From assembly GCA_031273445.1 (NCBI GenBank), contig JAISRV010000136.1:1-5575 (forward strand): a stretch of 5,575 nt of DNA, written 5' to 3'. The position numbers and the translations under genes are program-made. The notes below the pieces were generated by a model that did not search any database, was not told where the DNA came from, and was given only the letters and a program-made list of their open reading frames with translations. Of this stretch, positions 4,214 to 5,575 are shown one piece after another. The DNA is from Candidatus Adiutrix sp. GTDB lineage: Bacteria > Desulfobacterota > Desulfarculia > Adiutricales > Adiutricaceae. Each line of letters starts with the position of its first letter. Within the stretch, counting starts at the first letter, position 1.

Positions 4214-5320
4214 TTATTCGATTCCCAAACTGACGAAACAGGGCCTTTTGACGGTGAAGGCCGCCGTCTGGCGCTGCCCGTCCAGGTCGAAGCTTATGAT
4301 CAGCGGCAAAGGGTAGAGCGAGGGCGGCAGGTTTTCGGCCAGGCCTGGGATTTCCGCCCCGTCTTCAAAGGGGTTTTTGATGACGGACGGCTGGAAGGCC
4401 GGGCCGTCCGGCGAAGTTATGGCCAGGTTTTCCGCCCCGTCCGGAGCGATAATGGTCAGGGGGCCCTGGCCGGGAATTTCGTTGACCCAGCCGACGGGGT
4501 CGACGCGGCCGAGGCGGAGCACCTCTTTAAGCTGGCGGCGGTCCTGGTTCAATTCGGCGTAATCATCCTGGGCCTGCCAGGCTTCCCCGTCGCCTTCAAA
4601 GGGTTCCCCTTCGAAGAACAGGCCCTTGTAGAGGACATGGCCGGTGTTGAGGTCCGTCATGGTTCCCCGGCCGTGCAGCTCTCCTCCGCGCCAGTCCCCC
4701 TCACGGCGTATCTGAACCCCGCCTTCGGGGAGCGGGGCGTAAAGGGAATAGACGCCGCGGCCCTCCATCTGGTCATATGAAAAGCCGCCTTCGTAATGGA
4801 CGACGCCCCCGGTCAGCCCGTCGGCGGCAATATAGCGGCCGTGGCCGTGCCATAGGCCGTTTTTTAAGTCGCCTTCATAGCGCTGCAGCAATTGATCTTC
4901 GTCCATATATTTGACGAGGAGCGTCCCCTGGCCGTCGATCAGGTCGTAGTCGCGGCCGTCAATTCCCCTGACGGTTTTGACGGGGCCGGTCCAGATGAAG
5001 TTGAAAGGGCGGTCATAGCCGTGAAAGAGGCCGGCCGCGCCGCTGTGGTTGACGAAATATCCGCTTTCCGGCCAGCCGGCTTCACATACGGCCGGGCCCG
5101 CGTTCAATATGTCTTTTTCCTCCTGCGTCGGCGTCAGGGCCTGGCGCAGCTCGGCCAGCCGGGCCTTTAGGGCTTCTTCCTCGGCGGCGGAAAGCGTGGG
5201 CGCGGCCGCCTCCTCTTGGCGGCTTCGGACTTCTTCACGCGGTTGATCTTCACAGCCGCCGGAAAGGGCTATGGCGGCGGAGGCCAGGAGGACCAACATC
5301 AGAACGGGCGGTTTTTTCAT
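4214..5320 (-). CDS. MORN-repeat lipoprotein
   Basis: A 368-residue predicted lipoprotein. Residues 1-22 are a signal peptide and Cys23 (context ALSGGC) is the likely lipidated residue. The lipobox is atypical because Leu is at -4 instead of -3. Residues 26-72 are a charged Glu/Ala/Arg-rich, probably coiled-coil stretch. Residues 128-245 carry MORN-type repeats: DGQGTLLVKY, YEGDLKNGLWHGHGRY (148-163), YEGGFSYDQMEGRGVY (176-191), REGDWRGGELHGRGTM (206-221) and YKGLFFEGEPFEGDGEA (231-247). MORN repeats are short beta-hairpins that bind proteins or lipids. The C-terminal 120 residues are not recognised. Its ATG overlaps the stop of the upstream M18 aminopeptidase (ATGA), and GGAG at 5329-5326 gives its own ribosome binding site. 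The two are therefore probably translated together. The role is unknown; an envelope-associated scaffold is inference. Confidence 0.85.
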   Translation of the reverse strand: MKKPPVLMLVLLASAAIALSGGCEDQPREEVRSRQEEAAAPTLSAAEEEALKARLAELRQALTPTQEEKDILNAGPAVCEAGWPESGYFVNHSGAAGLFHGYDRPFNFIWTGPVKTVRGIDGRDYDLIDGQGTLLVKYMDEDQLLQRYEGDLKNGLWHGHGRYIAADGLTGGVVHYEGGFSYDQMEGRGVYSLYAPLPEGGVQIRREGDWRGGELHGRGTMTDLNTGHVLYKGLFFEGEPFEGDGEAWQAQDDYAELNQDRRQLKEVLRLGRVDPVGWVNEIPGQGPLTIIAPDGAENLAITSPDGPAFQPSVIKNPFEDGAEIPGLAENLPPSLYPLPLIISFDLDGQRQTAAFTVKRPCFVSLGIE

Positions 5321-5575
5321 GCTTGCTCCATTTTAAGAAAAGCGGCGTAAGCGCGAACCGTCATCCACAGGTCGGCTTTGGAGGAAATTTCAAATGGAGA
5401 ATGCATGGATATCACCGGCGGGCCGCAATCGACGATATTCATGCCGTAAGCGGCCAAATGGAGCGCTTCTGTGCCGCCGCCGCCTTCTTCCTGCTTCCCC
5501 AGAAGCGAACTCTGCCAAACAACATTTTCGCGCGCGAAAATCGCCCGCACCCGGGCCATATATTCCGCCCCGGCT
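5317..5575 (-). CDS. M18-family metallo-aminopeptidase, C-terminal end (5' part outside window)
   Basis: The visible 85 residues read in from the right edge. They show the conserved C-terminal segment of M18 aminopeptidases: AEYMARVRAIF, a VVWQSSLLGKQEEGGGGTEA segment, and AAYGMNIVDCGPPVISMHSPFEISSKADLWM. M18 enzymes are cytosolic, metal-dependent exopeptidases (aspartyl aminopeptidase type) that form large tetrahedral assemblies. The His in SMHSPFE is expected to be a metal ligand (family knowledge). The other ligands lie outside the window. The reading frame stays open beyond 5559, so the internal Met there is not the start. The stop TGA overlaps the lipoprotein ATG. Confidence 0.93.
   Translation of the reverse strand, partial: AGAEYMARVRAIFARENVVWQSSLLGKQEEGGGGTEALHLAAYGMNIVDCGPPVISMHSPFEISSKADLWMTVRAYAAFLKMEQA

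Noticed and set aside
4133..4780. Plus-strand open frame of 215 codons
   Set aside because: It is antisense to the MORN lipoprotein. Its start lies in the terminator/inverted-repeat region without a ribosome binding site, and no family is recognised.

Overview
The window looks like chromosomal DNA of a GC-rich Gram-negative bacterium. It has an outer-membrane porin of OprD type, a periplasmic HtrA protease, a signal-peptide lipoprotein and a DUF1844 protein. DUF1844 together with this style of M18 aminopeptidase suggests a deltaproteobacterium in the broad sense (Desulfobacterota or Myxococcota). That assignment is inference from protein families, not proof. All recognisable genes lie on the minus strand, so transcription runs from high to low coordinates. 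No rRNA, tRNA, CRISPR array or insertion sequence was recognised.

Reading in the direction of transcription: (1) 5575-5317 is the C-terminal end of an M18-family aminopeptidase. Its stop overlaps (ATGA) the start of a MORN-repeat lipoprotein (5320-4214). (2) 4213-3741 is a 470-base stretch without a recognisable gene but with a lot of structure. It holds a 12-bp perfect inverted repeat, a hairpin followed by a T run that probably ends the lipoprotein transcript, and a 38-bp tandem duplication carrying a chain of ATGA-overlapping micro-ORFs. A sigma-28-like promoter and a GC-rich hairpin with a nine-C run follow. (3) 3740-3417 encodes a small unrecognised protein, followed 15 bases later by an OprD-like porin (3401-2010); the two probably form an operon. 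(4) 1870-1393 is a compact RelB/RelE-type toxin-antitoxin pair with its own promoter and an 18-bp palindromic operator over the -10 box. (5) 1194-793 encodes a DUF1844 protein with a good sigma-70-like promoter. It is followed after 55 bases by an HtrA/Deg-family serine protease that runs off the left edge.

Functionally the window is mostly cell-envelope biology: a porin, a lipoprotein and periplasmic proteolysis. A toxin-antitoxin module sits between the porin and the DUF1844-htrA pair. The least explained part is 3741-4213. There, both copies of a 38-bp repeat keep the same micro-peptide frame, and all four differences between the copies are silent in that frame.
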